In this document: one piece after another, positions 9,787-10,432 of the stretch
Layout: every line of letters starts with the position of its first letter
Numbering within the stretch: the stretch's first letter is position 1
Assembly (NCBI GenBank): GCA_030598425.1
Contig: JAUVPY010000043.1
Location: 1 to 10,432 of the forward strand
From: Anaerolineae bacterium
Lineage (GTDB): Bacteria; Chloroflexota; Anaerolineae; 4572-78; NAK82
Reading direction: 5' to 3'
Length of the DNA: 10,432 nucleotides
Position numbers and translations under genes: made by a program
The notes under the pieces: generated by a model
Told to the model about the DNA's origin: nothing
What the model saw: the letters and a program-made list of their open reading frames with translations, nothing else
Database searches by the model: none

Positions 9787-10432
9787 ATGGAGCTGACAAC
9801 CACCTACATGGGCATGGACCTCAAAAACCCAATTGTGCCGTCCGCGTCGCCCCTGTCTGAGGATTTGAGTAAAATTCGTCGCATGGAGGATGCAGGCGCT
9901 TCCGCCGTGGTGATGTATTCCTTATTTGAGGAACAAATCACGTTGGAAAGCCACCAACTGGACCACTACCTGAGTTACGGGGCCGAAGGCTTTGCCGAAG
10001 CCCTGAGTTTTTTCCCGGATATGGAGACCTACAAGGTAGGTCCAGACGACTATCTGAATCAGATCCGCCAGGCCAAAGAAGCCGTGGATATTCCCATCAT
10101 CGGCAACCTCAACGGGGTTTCGACGGGTGGATGGATTGATTACGCCCGCAGAATCGAAGAGGCTGGCGCCGATGCATTGGAGTTGAACGTCTATTACCTC
10201 CCGACCGACCTCAACATGACGGGTGCTGAAGTGGAGCAGATGTATCTGGACGTCCTGCGCGATGTAAAGAAGGTCGTCTCCATCCCGGTTGCTATGAAAC
10301 TGAGCCCTTACTTCAGCGCCACCGCAAACATGGCTCATCGGCTGGCCGAAGGGGGCGCAGATGCTCTGGTGCTCTTCAATCGCTTCTACCAGCCCGATTT
10401 TGACCTGCAAAATCTGGAAGTGGTGCCTCGCA
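9787..10432 (+). CDS. Dihydroorotate dehydrogenase-like FMN protein, partial (cut by right edge)
   Basis: An FMN-binding TIM-barrel protein related to class 1 dihydroorotate dehydrogenases. 215 residues are visible from ATG 9787 with no stop before the edge; the usual length is around 330. Family features: the N-terminal [12 protein letters not shown] (13-24), the barrel segment IPIIGNLNG (102-110), [10 protein letters not shown] (131-140), and [10 protein letters not shown] (168-177), whose Lys171 corresponds to the FMN-contacting lysine in the KLPPYF motif of class 1A enzymes. Where true dehydrogenases have NxSCPN with the catalytic Cys, this protein has NVYYLP with Tyr137, so pyrimidine synthesis is unlikely to be its role. 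The start has AAAGGG about 10 nt upstream; two nearer ATGs (9777, 9780) are out of frame. The gene follows the pyruvate oxidoreductase by 87 bp on the same strand, suggesting co-transcription and a redox role linked to it. The substrate is unknown. Confidence 0.88.
   Translation, partial: MELTTTYMGMDLKNPIVPSASPLSEDLSKIRRMEDAGASAVVMYSLFEEQITLESHQLDHYLSYGAEGFAEALSFFPDMETYKVGPDDYLNQIRQAKEAVDIPIIGNLNGVSTGGWIDYARRIEEAGADALELNVYYLPTDLNMTGAEVEQMYLDVLRDVKKVVSIPVAMKLSPYFSATANMAHRLAEGGADALVLFNRFYQPDFDLQNLEVVPR

Noticed and set aside
9922..10410. A 162-codon minus-strand open frame at the right end
   Set aside because: It is antisense to the dihydroorotate-dehydrogenase-like frame, which has clear family motifs.

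Overview
The window looks like a chromosomal segment from a GC-rich, probably anaerobic or facultative bacterium. My best guess is Chloroflexota (an Anaerolineae-like lineage). The guess rests on gene content (single-chain pyruvate:ferredoxin oxidoreductase followed by a dihydroorotate-dehydrogenase-like protein, tandem S41 proteases, a dynamin-like GTPase) and on the frequent intergenic palindromes. It is an inference, not a phylogenetic result. There is no rRNA, tRNA, CRISPR array, transposase or phage gene in view.

Minus-strand block (about 5786 down to 1). A compact cluster reads leftward: S41 protease B (4509-5717), S41 protease A (3240-4487), smpB (2773-3243), a membrane-associated dynamin-like GTPase (1037-2773), then recQ (from 966, running off the left edge). 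The two proteases are 21 bp apart. Protease A overlaps smpB in a TTGA junction, and smpB overlaps the GTPase in a TGATG junction, so these four genes are very likely one operon. A plausible sigma-70-type promoter lies just upstream of protease B. recQ follows a 70-bp gap holding a palindromic hairpin. The coupling of smpB (ssrA tagging) to tail-specific-type proteases is functionally suggestive.

Divergent intergenic region (5718-6147). About 430 bp separate the two transcription directions. It is rich in perfect inverted repeats in two adjacent domains: a cloverleaf-like fold at 5814-5930 and a nested long-stem structure at 5932-6078. No known RNA family was recognised. It could be a structured RNA, a MITE-like repeat, or an operator array.

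Plus-strand block (6148 to the right edge). A complete 1183-residue pyruvate:ferredoxin oxidoreductase (6148-9699) carries all expected iron-sulfur cysteines and substrate residues. An 87-bp gap follows with a perfect 15-bp-stem hairpin. Then comes a dihydroorotate-dehydrogenase-like flavoprotein (9787 onward, cut by the right edge) that lacks the usual catalytic cysteine. The two are probably co-transcribed and concern redox and carbon metabolism.
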